Part shown: in pieces, positions 6,696-15,794 of the stretch
Position numbering within the stretch: position 1 is the stretch's first letter
Layout of the letters: the number at the start of each line of letters is the position of its first letter
Assembly (NCBI RefSeq): GCF_014287955.1
Contig: NZ_JACOPD010000004.1
Location: 62,001 to 126,000, forward strand
DNA from: Lachnospira hominis (ex Liu et al. 2021)
GTDB lineage: Bacteria > Bacillota > Clostridia > Lachnospirales > Lachnospiraceae
Length of the DNA stretch: 64,000 nt
Direction: 5' to 3'
The notes under the pieces: model-generated
Seen by the model: the letters and a program-made list of their open reading frames with translations, nothing else
Told to the model about the DNA's origin: nothing
Database searches by the model: none
Made by a program: the position numbers and the translations under genes

Positions 6696-9008
6696 GTGAA
6701 GAAGAAAATTATAATTGGAGTATCAGCAGCGTTGATAGTTATTGCGGCAATAGCTGCAGGCGTTATAACGGGTGTTTCATCAAAGAAGAAAAGCAGTAAT
6801 GATATAAATGTTTCGTGTAAGGCAGTGGTGACTAAAAATGATGATATAACATGCTATGACTGGCTTAAGAAGTTATGCAACAAGACGGGGGTTGAAGCAG
6901 AGAATTACAGAAAAGCGGCTAAGGAAAATGGTTATATTACAGATAGTGATGAATTTAGTGATGACGACATAGCGTCAGGCGGATTTATAGCACTTACTTC
7001 AATGCGTGCAATGGGCGAAGGCAAAATGCAGATCTATCTTGGAACTGATGATGAAATATCAGACAATACCAACATAGAACTTGCAATTGATAAAGACCTG
7101 ATAGCAGAAGATTCACTTGACAAGGGATTTTCAGACGAAGAGGCTGATGGTATTCTTGATAAATTTGATGATTTGTATTATGGAGAATTCTGGCCTGATA
7201 ATATTGAAAATGTTTCTTATAAGGAAAATGTATCACAGCTCGAATATTTCGACATTAAAGATTATAAGGAAGATGACAATATTATAACTTTAGATGACAG
7301 TGCAGCCAGAAATCTCAAAAAGGGTGACACATTTGTATTCGATTATAAGGGCGACAAGGTTTCAAAGAAAATCGGTGAGGATATGGGTAATGGCACATTT
7401 TCATTGGAAGACCCTGAGATTGAAGATGTCTTTGATACTCTGATAGTTTCAGATTCGGCAAGCATAGGCATTGACGATATTATTAGTTACTATGGACTTG
7501 ATAATGTGGAGGTGTCAGCGGGAAATCCAGTAACTACGCTGGCAGCAAATGTGTCTGGCAATATTCATTCCAAGGGATTTGCAATAGAAGCAGCGGTAAA
7601 TGATGATAATGAACTGGAAGTTACATTGACAGATAATGACACACATACAAAGTACAAGCTTCCTGTTAAGCAGAAGCTTAATAAAAAATGTGAGAAATTT
7701 TCTATAAAATGGGATGTTAATAATATAAATGTAGGTGCACAGGTTAAATACACACTTAAGAACGGATTAAAATATGCCTCTGTCGGTGTTGATATTGATT
7801 CAGAGATTTCAGGAAAAATCGGAGTTCAAGGGAATTTTTCAGACGGAATCTTTTTATGTCAGACACCTGCACCGATTGGTAATCATCTTGTTGCAGTAAA
7901 TGTAGCATTATATATTGTTCCAACAATAAATGGCTCAATTACTCTTAAAGTTGAAGTACCATTTCATGCCGGAGTGTCATATGAAAAAGGCAAAGGCGTG
8001 AATGGAACAATGGGGCTTCGCTCGTCTATGCAGACATCAATTGAGGCAGAAGGAAAAATGGGCTTATATTTCAGGACAGCACCAATGCTTGTGACAATGA
8101 AATCCATACCGCTGTTAGATGCAGAACTTGATATGGGTGCAGAAGCGGATGCAAAACGAACAGGCAGACCAAATGGACAGATATGTTCTGATGTTAATAT
8201 CAACGCCCCTGTTTTTAAGCTTGGAACTGGCAATGAGAGTGTCAAATATAAGAATAAGAAGTCACTTCTTTGCACAATGAATATAAGTAAGGATTGTGAA
8301 TTTGAATCATTTGCAAAAAGTAAATCACTTCATTATGAAATACTTGCTGATGGCACGAAACAGTTTGTGGATGAATGTACATATAATGAGCAGTCAGAAA
8401 ATGACAAGCCAAAGGAAAGTGAGGCAAGTACAGAAGCACCAACACAGGAGCAGATAATACAGGGAACTGATACAAAAGAATCAGGATCACTTCATACTTA
8501 TAAGACAAGAATGGCGGAATATTTTCCAGAGCAGACAACGTTTTATTTTGACTATCCGGATAATTGGACTGTGGTATCAGAGAGGGTTAATGCGAATACA
8601 GAATTTGTTATAATTCAAAACGATAATGGAGTTCAGATTGAATATAGTGCAAAAGATAATAAATCAGGAATAGATTATGGTGGTAGTACTGTATTAGAAG
8701 CTAAAAATGATGTTGTATCAAAGCCAAGGTATAATTCTGGTGAAGAATTGGTAATAGTTAAGACAAAGGATTATAAAGAATATTCAAGAACTTCACCTGA
8801 TGTAAGGGAATATGATGATGGTCCAGAAAGATATGCATTGATGCCAGCTTCTACATATTTTGCAGGGTGTAGCACGGGAATTTATAGAGGCTGTTATTTT
8901 GAAACACCTAAAGAAACAATGTTCTATTCAATACCAAGTAAAAAATTAACAGATAAAGACAGGGAAGAAATAATTGCAATATTAAAGTCATTTAGAGATA
9001 CTCCTTAA
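6696..9008 (+). CDS. Large exported, membrane-anchored hypothetical protein
   Basis: 770 residues. The N-terminus is a signal anchor (KKKIIIGVSAALIVIAAI, about residues 2-26) followed by KKKSS, so the bulk lies outside the cell. The middle (80-560) is rich in Asp, Gly and beta-strand-like stretches. An acidic Thr/Glu linker (KPKESEASTEAPTQEQ) lies near 575, and the last 160 residues look like a separate beta-rich domain (FYFDYPDNWTVVSERV). GTG 6696 is chosen because AAGGGGA is 6-7 nt upstream. No sorting motif and no known family recognised. Confidence 0.6.
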   Translation: MKKKIIIGVSAALIVIAAIAAGVITGVSSKKKSSNDINVSCKAVVTKNDDITCYDWLKKLCNKTGVEAENYRKAAKENGYITDSDEFSDDDIASGGFIALTSMRAMGEGKMQIYLGTDDEISDNTNIELAIDKDLIAEDSLDKGFSDEEADGILDKFDDLYYGEFWPDNIENVSYKENVSQLEYFDIKDYKEDDNIITLDDSAARNLKKGDTFVFDYKGDKVSKKIGEDMGNGTFSLEDPEIEDVFDTLIVSDSASIGIDDIISYYGLDNVEVSAGNPVTTLAANVSGNIHSKGFAIEAAVNDDNELEVTLTDNDTHTKYKLPVKQKLNKKCEKFSIKWDVNNINVGAQVKYTLKNGLKYASVGVDIDSEISGKIGVQGNFSDGIFLCQTPAPIGNHLVAVNVALYIVPTINGSITLKVEVPFHAGVSYEKGKGVNGTMGLRSSMQTSIEAEGKMGLYFRTAPMLVTMKSIPLLDAELDMGAEADAKRTGRPNGQICSDVNINAPVFKLGTGNESVKYKNKKSLLCTMNISKDCEFESFAKSKSLHYEILADGTKQFVDECTYNEQSENDKPKESEASTEAPTQEQIIQGTDTKESGSLHTYKTRMAEYFPEQTTFYFDYPDNWTVVSERVNANTEFVIIQNDNGVQIEYSAKDNKSGIDYGGSTVLEAKNDVVSKPRYNSGEELVIVKTKDYKEYSRTSPDVREYDDGPERYALMPASTYFAGCSTGIYRGCYFETPKETMFYSIPSKKLTDKDREEIIAILKSFRDTP

Positions 9009-9084
9009 AGACAGTTTGTGGTATAATCAACCTAAATTATCAGGTTGTGAAAACTAAAGAAAAAGACTTGAGGGAAAGGGGATT

Positions 9085-10341
9085 ATGAACGAATTTAATG
9101 ACAACAGACAGGTGTATTCTGATTCGATAAGGGGAACATATGTAATATTTCCTTTAAAGTATGAAAGCAGTCTTAACCTAACAGAGCTTACTATTGATGG
9201 GGCGGAAAATGCGGATTTTTCATCATATGATATGTCAGATATTCTTGCCAGAAGATGTAGGAAAGAAAATGGTTTTGTCAGAAGATACATTTTGAATTCA
9301 TGCATTGATGATGTACATTTTTCAGATGGTAAAATATTGGCAGTTAATGAGAGCCAGTTATATGTATTTAATAACAAAATAGCATTTTTCACGGTGCTTG
9401 TTACATATGACAATGCTGACGCGGGTTACATCGATAAGCTTATTAATCCGGGATATGTACAGAATTACAACCGCAGTTTTGAAGAAAATGTAATTAAAGC
9501 TGTAAGTAATATTTCAATAGGCGGTGTCAGTAATATATTCAGATTGTATGTTGATGATATGAAACTGGCGGTGAAGGAGACATATCTTTTTAATGTGGCA
9601 CTTGTAAGCAGGCGTTTTAATGAGTTGGAGACTATTGAAAGAATTACATTTAACGAACATAAATTAATAGACATTTCGCGTGATTTTTCAGATCCTTCAG
9701 AAAAGGATATAGCATATACATACGGAGCGAAGGATATTAATATGTGTTCATACAGATGGGGTGCATGCATTACATCACAGTCAATATCATATGTGTATGC
9801 AACAGATGATATGACAGCAGAAAATGTTGTAGGGCAGTCAAGAGATGATGTATTTCTTACAATGCTGGTTTTACACCAGAAAAGTACATGCATGCTGGTT
9901 AATGAAGGAATTCAGAATACTCTGATTGACAATAAACGTCAGAGTCTTAAGTATTTCAGAAAAGTGAAAATGCTTAAAAAAGAAGCGTTGGAATTTCGTG
10001 CTTCAGGTACGCTTGCACCATCGCAGGTATCACGCTGGAATAATGTCTGCGAAACGTACAGATGTCTGTTAGCCGTTAATGGAATTGATGAAGCACTTGA
10101 AGAAATCGAGCAGAAGGTTGAACTCATAAGAGACGAACAGGAGAGAAAATCTTCTGACATGCAGAATTATGTGGCAACTGTCATAGCAGTATTTGGCTTG
10201 ATTTCGATTGTTGCGTCTGTATTATCAATAGTTGATCTGGTAAATAGCGGTTCGACAGACATAGTAGCAGCTCTTGGAGTTTCGTGCATAGGAGTTGTGT
10301 TGTTTGTGTTCTCGTGGTTGATTTTGATGTTGAAGAAATAG
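9085..10341 (+). CDS. Hypothetical protein with two C-terminal membrane helices
   Basis: 418 residues. The first 350 are soluble-looking, including a predicted coiled stretch before the membrane (EALEEIEQKVELIRDEQERK). Two helices follow at about 362-382 (YVATVIAVFGLISIVAS) and 393-415. This large cytoplasmic domain, long helix and two terminal membrane helices resembles the CorA layout, but the GMN loop of CorA is absent. A CorA-like or receptor-like fold is a guess. It follows the exported protein by 76 bp with its own AAGGGGA site. Confidence 0.5.
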   Translation: MNEFNDNRQVYSDSIRGTYVIFPLKYESSLNLTELTIDGAENADFSSYDMSDILARRCRKENGFVRRYILNSCIDDVHFSDGKILAVNESQLYVFNNKIAFFTVLVTYDNADAGYIDKLINPGYVQNYNRSFEENVIKAVSNISIGGVSNIFRLYVDDMKLAVKETYLFNVALVSRRFNELETIERITFNEHKLIDISRDFSDPSEKDIAYTYGAKDINMCSYRWGACITSQSISYVYATDDMTAENVVGQSRDDVFLTMLVLHQKSTCMLVNEGIQNTLIDNKRQSLKYFRKVKMLKKEALEFRASGTLAPSQVSRWNNVCETYRCLLAVNGIDEALEEIEQKVELIRDEQERKSSDMQNYVATVIAVFGLISIVASVLSIVDLVNSGSTDIVAALGVSCIGVVLFVFSWLILMLKK

Positions 10342-10380
10342 GATAAGAGATTTATTGGTTTTGAAAGGGGTTATATAAAA

Positions 10381-11025
10381 ATGGATATTAGTCAAGAGGA
10401 ATTTAAAGAAATAATAAAAGTAATATTTAATGAAACTGAAGGTAGTGAATGGTATAAAAAATTTGAAGAAAAATTTGATAAGATAACAAAAGAAGACGAC
10501 AAAATAATAGGTGATTATGGTTGCAGCATAGGTGCAATGGAATTAATGCTCTTTATTAGGAAAAGAATGAGAGATGAGGGATTAGCACCAATCATAAGTT
10601 TAATAAGTGATATATCAATAAGAGGCAAGAAACATTATGATTATATAATTGATTGCATGCAGAATTGTTCACCTCAATTTATAGATAAATTTCCTGAAAC
10701 ATATAACATTGATATAAAAAAAAGCGTAAGTGTAAGAAACGGTAAAGAAATAGTAAACTATAATTTGAGTTATGATGTTGACGGGTGGAATTATACAAAT
10801 ATACAGTATAATTGTGAAGACTGGATGAAATATATGCCAGTTAAGCAAGAAGAAAAACCAGTACAAAACTATGTAACACATTTTTACTATAATGAATTAG
10901 ACCACTATTTAAGTTATTATGTTTCATTAATAAAAAAGCATGTAGAAAAGGCGAAATGTCAAGACCCTGGACTTAAAGAGATAATAAGAGAAATAGCGTT
11001 ATTAAAAAATATTAGAAAAAATTAA
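10381..11025 (+). CDS. Hypothetical protein
   Basis: 214-residue soluble protein, lysine- and glutamate-rich with many predicted helices (QEEFKEIIKVIFNETEG, DNFKxK-like patterns) and no membrane segment. AAAGGGG lies 8 nt before ATG. Codon use is more A-rich than its neighbours, with many ATA codons, which may mean recent transfer. No family recognised. It ends the first cluster; a promoter follows. Confidence 0.5.
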   Translation: MDISQEEFKEIIKVIFNETEGSEWYKKFEEKFDKITKEDDKIIGDYGCSIGAMELMLFIRKRMRDEGLAPIISLISDISIRGKKHYDYIIDCMQNCSPQFIDKFPETYNIDIKKSVSVRNGKEIVNYNLSYDVDGWNYTNIQYNCEDWMKYMPVKQEEKPVQNYVTHFYYNELDHYLSYYVSLIKKHVEKAKCQDPGLKEIIREIALLKNIRKN

Positions 11026-11050
11026 ATAACACTCCCCAAAGGCGAAAAAA

Positions 11051-11092
11051 TCCGACCTCTCCGACATTATAATAAATAATAGACGAGAGGTC
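11051..11092 (+). promoter_or_regulatory. Promoter with CCGAC element and flanking inverted repeat
   Basis: TATAAT at 11068-11073 lacks a normal -35. Instead AAAAAATCCGACC precedes it, with TCCGAC ending 11 bp from the -10. The octamer GACCTCTC (11054-11061) is repeated inverted as GAGAGGTC (11085-11092), bracketing the -10 and likely start site. The same AAAAAA-CCGACC element at the same distance occurs upstream of the WYL gene at 13609. Confidence 0.5.
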
Positions 11093-11157
11093 ATCTTGTC
11101 TGAACACAAAACACCATATAAAAGAGAGGAGAACAGCCAGACGAAAGGAGCTTATTA

Positions 11158-11658
11158 ATGAAAAGAAGAAATCAATACATAAGCCAGCTTGGAGTATCGA
11201 GAAGAATTTATGGCGGTAATTTTGTCACAGAGAAAAAGCTGTACAGAATTCGTCAAAGATATCGATATGGATTTGATTATCGCGACATTTTTAATATGGA
11301 TATGTCATTTGCAGAATGGTTATACTCACATATGCGAATGTATAAGGATAATGGTGTTCATGATGATACTATGACTACTGTAACATTTGATGGCAAAGAA
11401 TACACCATACAAGAGGCGGTGGATTGGATTATTGAAAATACCGGGGGATTTATCAGGTATGGTTATTATTTGGATACACATTTTGATTACATAACAAGAT
11501 ATCCTCTTATTGGAAAAATGATGAGTAAATTTAATCCGGCTGTCAGAATGTATTTACAGGAGTATGAATGGCTTGAAGATAATGAAGGTCAAATAACGGA
11601 TAATTTTATTAAGTCAGGCAGATTATTTATTGAGATAATGCAATATTGCTGGTTATAG
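11158..11658 (+). CDS. Hypothetical protein
   Basis: 166 residues, rich in Tyr, Arg and Met (YRIRQRYRYGFDYRDIFNMD, then FAEWLYSHMRMYKDNG). Soluble; no signal or membrane helix. AAAGGAG lies 9 nt before ATG 11158. First gene after the CCGAC promoter and thus probably head of the operon running to 13522. Function not recognised. Confidence 0.55.
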   Translation: MKRRNQYISQLGVSRRIYGGNFVTEKKLYRIRQRYRYGFDYRDIFNMDMSFAEWLYSHMRMYKDNGVHDDTMTTVTFDGKEYTIQEAVDWIIENTGGFIRYGYYLDTHFDYITRYPLIGKMMSKFNPAVRMYLQEYEWLEDNEGQITDNFIKSGRLFIEIMQYCWL

Positions 11659-11689
11659 GAAATAATGTCTATAGATAAGGAGAATCACA

Positions 11690-12247
11690 ATGGCAATTAA
11701 ATTTAAAGAGATAAGAAGATTTCTGGCAAGAAACATAAGATTATCAATCTGCTTTTTAGACGGGCATTATCATAATTATCTGTTGGTATCCGATATTCCG
11801 TCTTCGGAATATGATGAGTTCTATGTGTACGGAGTAGGTATGACTGATGTGGAATTTTCGCTGGATATTTATTCAGAACCAGATGAAATAAATGGGGAAG
11901 AAAATATATATGGTAGGGATTTTACAATACAGCCGGCGATAGAGATAGTATTATCTGATAAACCACGGGATATTGAAAGAAACATTTGTGGTAATCTGAC
12001 ATTTAAAGATCTAAAACCGTATTTACAGGTTATTGATGAGTTCAATATTGTTAATAAGCTGGACTGGTCAGATGAATCATATAAGTGCAGAGAAAACATT
12101 CCAGAAAAATATGACAACATGTATGTGTACGGTATAGGAATGGAAGATAACACTGATTTAGAAGAAACATATAGAGAATTAAAACATGACACTCACCTTA
12201 AGAAAAGAATGGTGCTGGTGCTTTCGGACAACCCGAGACAGAACTAA
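11690..12247 (+). CDS. Hypothetical protein with internal repeat
   Basis: 185 residues. Two halves resemble each other: SSEYDEFYVYGVGMTDVEFS in the first half matches EKYDNMYVYGIGMEDNTDL in the second, and both end in a strand followed by LVLSDNPR or IVLSDKPRD. It therefore looks like a tandem duplication of an approximately 85-residue domain. AAGGAG lies 8 nt upstream. Family not recognised. Confidence 0.55.
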   Translation: MAIKFKEIRRFLARNIRLSICFLDGHYHNYLLVSDIPSSEYDEFYVYGVGMTDVEFSLDIYSEPDEINGEENIYGRDFTIQPAIEIVLSDKPRDIERNICGNLTFKDLKPYLQVIDEFNIVNKLDWSDESYKCRENIPEKYDNMYVYGIGMEDNTDLEETYRELKHDTHLKKRMVLVLSDNPRQN

Positions 12248-12643
12248 ATGAAAAAAGAGGCAGATAAATTGAAGTGTAAAAATTGTAAATATAAAACCAA
12301 TATAGTAAATACAAGTGAAACAGGTTCGGCAATATGCTCATATCCAAGCTCGTGGTTTCCTGTAAATATCGAAGATAACTGTCATTTTATTCCAGAAAAA
12401 AAGGAAATTACTTGTAGTGATTGTTCCAGATTGCATGAAGATATGGCGTGTTTTAGCTGTGCTGAAGATGACAGTGCAATATTTAATGGGCAGTTGTGCA
12501 GGGGATTTATAGATAAAAGAAAAGAAGAATTGAATCGTATTCTTATGTTTTGGAAAGTACAGGGATTTTATGACCGTAAAAAAATAAATGAATTAATCGA
12601 CGAATTTGAACGGTTTTATGATAGTTTATTTAAGCAGGAGTAA
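12248..12643 (+). CDS. Cys-rich hypothetical protein (probable zinc binding)
   Basis: 131 residues with clustered cysteines: CKNCKYK, CSYPSSW, CHF, CSDCSRLHEDMACFSC and LCRGF. The spacing fits two small zinc-binding knuckles in the first 95 residues, with a helical tail. The ATG directly abuts the previous stop (TAAATG), indicating translational coupling with the 185-residue protein. Function not recognised; the two may act together. Confidence 0.6.
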   Translation: MKKEADKLKCKNCKYKTNIVNTSETGSAICSYPSSWFPVNIEDNCHFIPEKKEITCSDCSRLHEDMACFSCAEDDSAIFNGQLCRGFIDKRKEELNRILMFWKVQGFYDRKKINELIDEFERFYDSLFKQE

Positions 12644-12648
12644 TACAT

Positions 12649-12822
12649 TTGAAGATAGCAGATAAATGTGAAAAAGAGGCAGACATAACTTTATCAGACA
12701 TAGAAAAGATGAATATGTATGATATAAAAGCTGCACATATCAAAGAAGACAAACAGAGAATTATTGAAATTGAAGGAAAGTTTAGCGGGATTGATACACT
12801 GAAGGATTTATTAAAAATGTAA
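12649..12822 (+). CDS. Very small protein (57 aa)
   Basis: TTG start with CAGGAG 8 nt upstream, inside the end of the previous gene. The protein is charged and ends in FSGIDTLKDLLKM after RIIEIEGK. Short mobile-element proteins of Clostridia often end in a similar strand plus 'F-x-G-x-x-T-L-x-D/E-K-L' segment, which is only a loose resemblance. It fills the gap to the phosphoesterase gene in the same direction, which supports it being real. Confidence 0.5.
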   Translation: MKIADKCEKEADITLSDIEKMNMYDIKAAHIKEDKQRIIEIEGKFSGIDTLKDLLKM

Positions 12823-12838
12823 TGAGAGGCACATATTT

Positions 12839-13522
12839 ATGGATATTACAATAGATGATAATAGAAATGTATATGTGGTTTCGGATATTCATAATTATGC
12901 AGATGGATTTAAAAGGCTGTTAAAGAAGATACAGTTTAATGAGAATGATTTGCTGATTATTGATGGAGATATATTTGACCGTGGAGATAAGCCAGTTGAG
13001 CTGTATTTTGAAATATTAAAATATCCCAATATACAGATGATACAGGGCAATCATGATGTCTGGGTTGCAAGGCAGATTATTGAACAATTCGGACATAGAA
13101 AAACTGGAGAATATATTTCTTATAATACAGTGGCTATTATGGAGAAGCGGCTGACACCTGTTGATATTCTAAGACTTGCTGAATGGATACAGGAAAAGCC
13201 ATATTATATTAATCTCACCATTAATGGCAGGAAATATCAGATAGCACATGCACAGACATTTCTGACGCCTGAGCGTATGTTGGATAAAAGAAAGATATAT
13301 ATGGGAGACGGGTATTATGAGTATTTTATCAGAGGTGTGGAGGAACATGAGCAGTTTATATCGGTTGTGGGGCATACTGTAACTGATAACAGGAGAATAT
13401 GGGTGTCTCCTTCAGGACGGACTATACGCATAGATTGTGGTGCTGGTTATAAATGTTATGGTAAAGAGGGAACACTGGGGGCAATAAGGTTAAATGACAT
13501 GAAAGAATTTTATATTAATTAA
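12839..13522 (+). CDS. Calcineurin-like metallophosphoesterase (PPP type)
   Basis: 227 residues with all metal-binding motifs of the PPP/Ser-Thr-phosphatase-like branch: VVSDIHN (D-x-H), DGDIFDRGD (GDxxDRG-like), QGNHDVW (GNHD), AHAQ and VVGHTV. Bacterial members remove phosphates from proteins or from dinucleoside polyphosphates. GAGAGG precedes the ATG. It is the last gene before the next CCGAC promoter and has a close relative at 19550. The substrate cannot be told. Confidence 0.85.
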   Translation: MDITIDDNRNVYVVSDIHNYADGFKRLLKKIQFNENDLLIIDGDIFDRGDKPVELYFEILKYPNIQMIQGNHDVWVARQIIEQFGHRKTGEYISYNTVAIMEKRLTPVDILRLAEWIQEKPYYINLTINGRKYQIAHAQTFLTPERMLDKRKIYMGDGYYEYFIRGVEEHEQFISVVGHTVTDNRRIWVSPSGRTIRIDCGAGYKCYGKEGTLGAIRLNDMKEFYIN

Positions 13523-13547
13523 TAAATTTTGATAAATGGTGGAAAAA

Positions 13548-13570
13548 ACCGACCAAACTGTTATTATAAT
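13548..13570 (+). promoter_or_regulatory. Promoter with CCGAC element upstream of WYL gene
   Basis: TATAAT at 13565-13570, with CCGAC ending 11 bp upstream and preceded by a run of A (GGAAAAAACCGACC). This repeats the arrangement at 11051-11073, so both may bind the same regulator, perhaps a WYL protein. No TTGACA box at the normal distance. Confidence 0.45.
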
Positions 13571-13608
13571 AGAGAATACAATATATTATGATTAACACGA
13601 GGTGACAT

Positions 13609-14814
13609 ATGGCAAAGAGAAAGATTCAGAAACCAACACGTTTTGAGCGTATGTATAAGGTGTGGGATTATCTGAGAAAGAATACAGACAGAAGACACCC
13701 TACCAGTATTGCTAAGATGAGGAAAGACGAAAATATAAATGCGTATATTGGTGATAAGGAGACTATTAACAGGCTTTTAAAAGATATGGCAAATATTATG
13801 AATCTGGAAGATGGAGGAAGTGATTATAAGCCAGAGGCTGAGTGGCGGCTGTATTTTGATGATTTTAAGAAGTTTTACGGTGATAAGGAACGATATGAGC
13901 GGGATGATTCTGATGAAGATGATTCTTATATTGCAAATGTAATGCGAATAAAGAACCTTTACTATAACAGAACATTTTCTGAGAAGGAGGTTGATTCAAT
14001 TATTGAGGGTATTATGGCAACAAGGACACTGGACTCCAAGTCGGCGCAGGAGCTTGTCAGGAAGGTTGAGGACAATATGACTACGGTATTTTATAAGAGA
14101 ACGCCGAGACATATATGTAAGGTTCAGGAGCCGGAGCTTGCAGACAGGGAGCTGCTGAAGGACAATCTTGCCATTATACAGAAAGCAATTGATGATAATG
14201 TGAGAATACAATTCAGATTCAATGGCTATTCTTATGAGAAAAAGCTGGAGCCGGTCAGGGAAGAGTCAGACGAGCTTAGCCCATACTATATTGTTGCGAG
14301 TGGTGGAAAATACTATCTGCTGGCGGCTAAAGAGTATGAGGGTTACAAGCCCAATATGTCTATATGGCGGATTGACCTTATGACGGATATAGAGATTCCG
14401 GGAAGAAATGACAGGCTTCATATAAAGGGAATACCGCGTATTCCAAAGAAAAATGTTTCAAATCTTCCAGAAAAATGGTCAGAAGATTTTCAGTTGAAAC
14501 ATCTTAATATGTCGTTTGATAAGCCGGTTCCGGTAACACTAAGGATTAAGAGTGAAAAATGTGAAGACAATCCGAAAAAGAGAGTCCGTCCCGGATATAC
14601 ATTTTTGCATGACTGGTTCGGAGATTCATTTACATACATAAGAACAGAAAAAGAGCCACCATATGACGATATCGTCAGGGTGGAGTGTTCACCTTATGGT
14701 ATGGCACACTGGGCATTGCAATACAGTGAACTTGTGGAAGTTCTTGAGCCGGAAAGTCTGCGGGAAGATATAAAAATTAAGATAAAGGCGTTGAATGAAA
14801 AGTATTCATTGTGA
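13609..14814 (+). CDS. WYL-domain transcriptional regulator
   Basis: 401 residues. The N-terminal region (about 10-70) is a winged-helix type DNA-binding domain (ERMYKVWDYLRKNTDR). The WYL ligand-binding domain covers about 185-265: IQFRFNGYSYEKKLEPV, then LSPYYIVASGGKYYLLAAKE and IWRIDLMTDIEI. A C-terminal WCX-like extension follows. WYL regulators sense nucleotides or nucleic acid and control defence loci in many bacteria. It is one of three in this island (others at 17884 and 20518). AGGTGACAT precedes the ATG. Confidence 0.85.
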   Translation: MAKRKIQKPTRFERMYKVWDYLRKNTDRRHPTSIAKMRKDENINAYIGDKETINRLLKDMANIMNLEDGGSDYKPEAEWRLYFDDFKKFYGDKERYERDDSDEDDSYIANVMRIKNLYYNRTFSEKEVDSIIEGIMATRTLDSKSAQELVRKVEDNMTTVFYKRTPRHICKVQEPELADRELLKDNLAIIQKAIDDNVRIQFRFNGYSYEKKLEPVREESDELSPYYIVASGGKYYLLAAKEYEGYKPNMSIWRIDLMTDIEIPGRNDRLHIKGIPRIPKKNVSNLPEKWSEDFQLKHLNMSFDKPVPVTLRIKSEKCEDNPKKRVRPGYTFLHDWFGDSFTYIRTEKEPPYDDIVRVECSPYGMAHWALQYSELVEVLEPESLREDIKIKIKALNEKYSL

Positions 14815-14849
14815 AAAGAAGTTAGATTAATAGGAGGAAAGTGGAGTTT

Positions 14850-15758
14850 ATGTCAAAAGTATCTTTTGTGATTGGAGCGATGGCTTCTGGTAAAACACAT
14901 TTCATAAAACATTTTTTTGCTTATAAGGATGTTGATGTTTTAAATATTTTTGACTATCAACAAAAGGCATATAAAGAATCTGGATTTGGAGAAATGATGC
15001 CTATAGGAGTTCAATTCAGATGTTTGATGAAAGCTAATGATATGCTTCTTAACGATATCATAGAAAAACTGAAATGTGGAAGAGATGTTGTCGTAGAACA
15101 GACATTTTTTAAAGCAAAGCGTCGAATTGTTTATGTTGATGCAATACGTGAATCTGTTGATGCAGAAATGGAAATATATGTTATGTGCCCAAGTGATGAG
15201 AGATGGCAGAAAAATATTAGAATAAGAAATTTGGAAGAGGGGTGTGGCTCTTTTAAGATGAATACTTCAGAGATAGAATTTCCGAATCCGATTGAAGGAT
15301 TTGATTCCATTTATGAGGTGTCAGAAGACGGCATCAAATTAAGATTAGATCCGCTTTTGGATGAGCAGTTCCTGATAGATGCAAGAAAACAGATTACAGA
15401 CGAAAAAGAGAGAATAGAAAAAGAAGATGATAAATCAAGGAAACGTAAAGCTTTATTGGAGAGTATGAAAACACGACCGTTTTGGCACTATTGTGAAGTG
15501 TGTGGAAAGAAGGAGTTTTTGACTGACGAAGATGCATTCAATAGAGGATGGGATTACCCGCCTAAAATGGGTTCCTTTGGGCTGCTTGGACCTCGGACAT
15601 GTGGGGATTGCAAAATGAAGGATACTTTGTATTGGAAGATACAGACATCTGGGAAGCTTCCGATAGTCATAGAAGGAGATTTGAACGATAAAGATCTTAT
15701 TACTTGGAGACGTATAAAAGGAGAACCGGAGAGCCTCCTTAACGAAGAAAATCAGTAA
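14850..15758 (+). CDS. P-loop kinase-like protein with C-terminal zinc finger
   Basis: About 302 residues. The start holds a Walker A loop, FVIGAMASGKTHFIKHF, and a kinase-like DVVVEQTFFKAKRR that resembles the zeta-toxin / AAA_33 kinase family acting on nucleotides or RNA ends. Near residue 215 is a treble-like zinc site: CEVCGKKEFLTDEDAF then CGDCKM. GTG 14841 is a competing start but lies only 3 nt from AGGAGG, so ATG 14850 was chosen. It sits between WYL and unknown genes. The substrate is unknown; pairing with nearby phosphoesterases hints at nucleotide or RNA-end metabolism (speculative). Confidence 0.6.
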   Translation: MSKVSFVIGAMASGKTHFIKHFFAYKDVDVLNIFDYQQKAYKESGFGEMMPIGVQFRCLMKANDMLLNDIIEKLKCGRDVVVEQTFFKAKRRIVYVDAIRESVDAEMEIYVMCPSDERWQKNIRIRNLEEGCGSFKMNTSEIEFPNPIEGFDSIYEVSEDGIKLRLDPLLDEQFLIDARKQITDEKERIEKEDDKSRKRKALLESMKTRPFWHYCEVCGKKEFLTDEDAFNRGWDYPPKMGSFGLLGPRTCGDCKMKDTLYWKIQTSGKLPIVIEGDLNDKDLITWRRIKGEPESLLNEENQ

Positions 15759-15794
15759 TGGGAGAACTTTACATTAATCAATGGAGGAATGTAA

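Noticed and set aside
9085-10341. CorA magnesium transporter
   Set aside because: Two terminal membrane helices fit but the GMN signature loop is absent and the soluble part shows no CorA motif.
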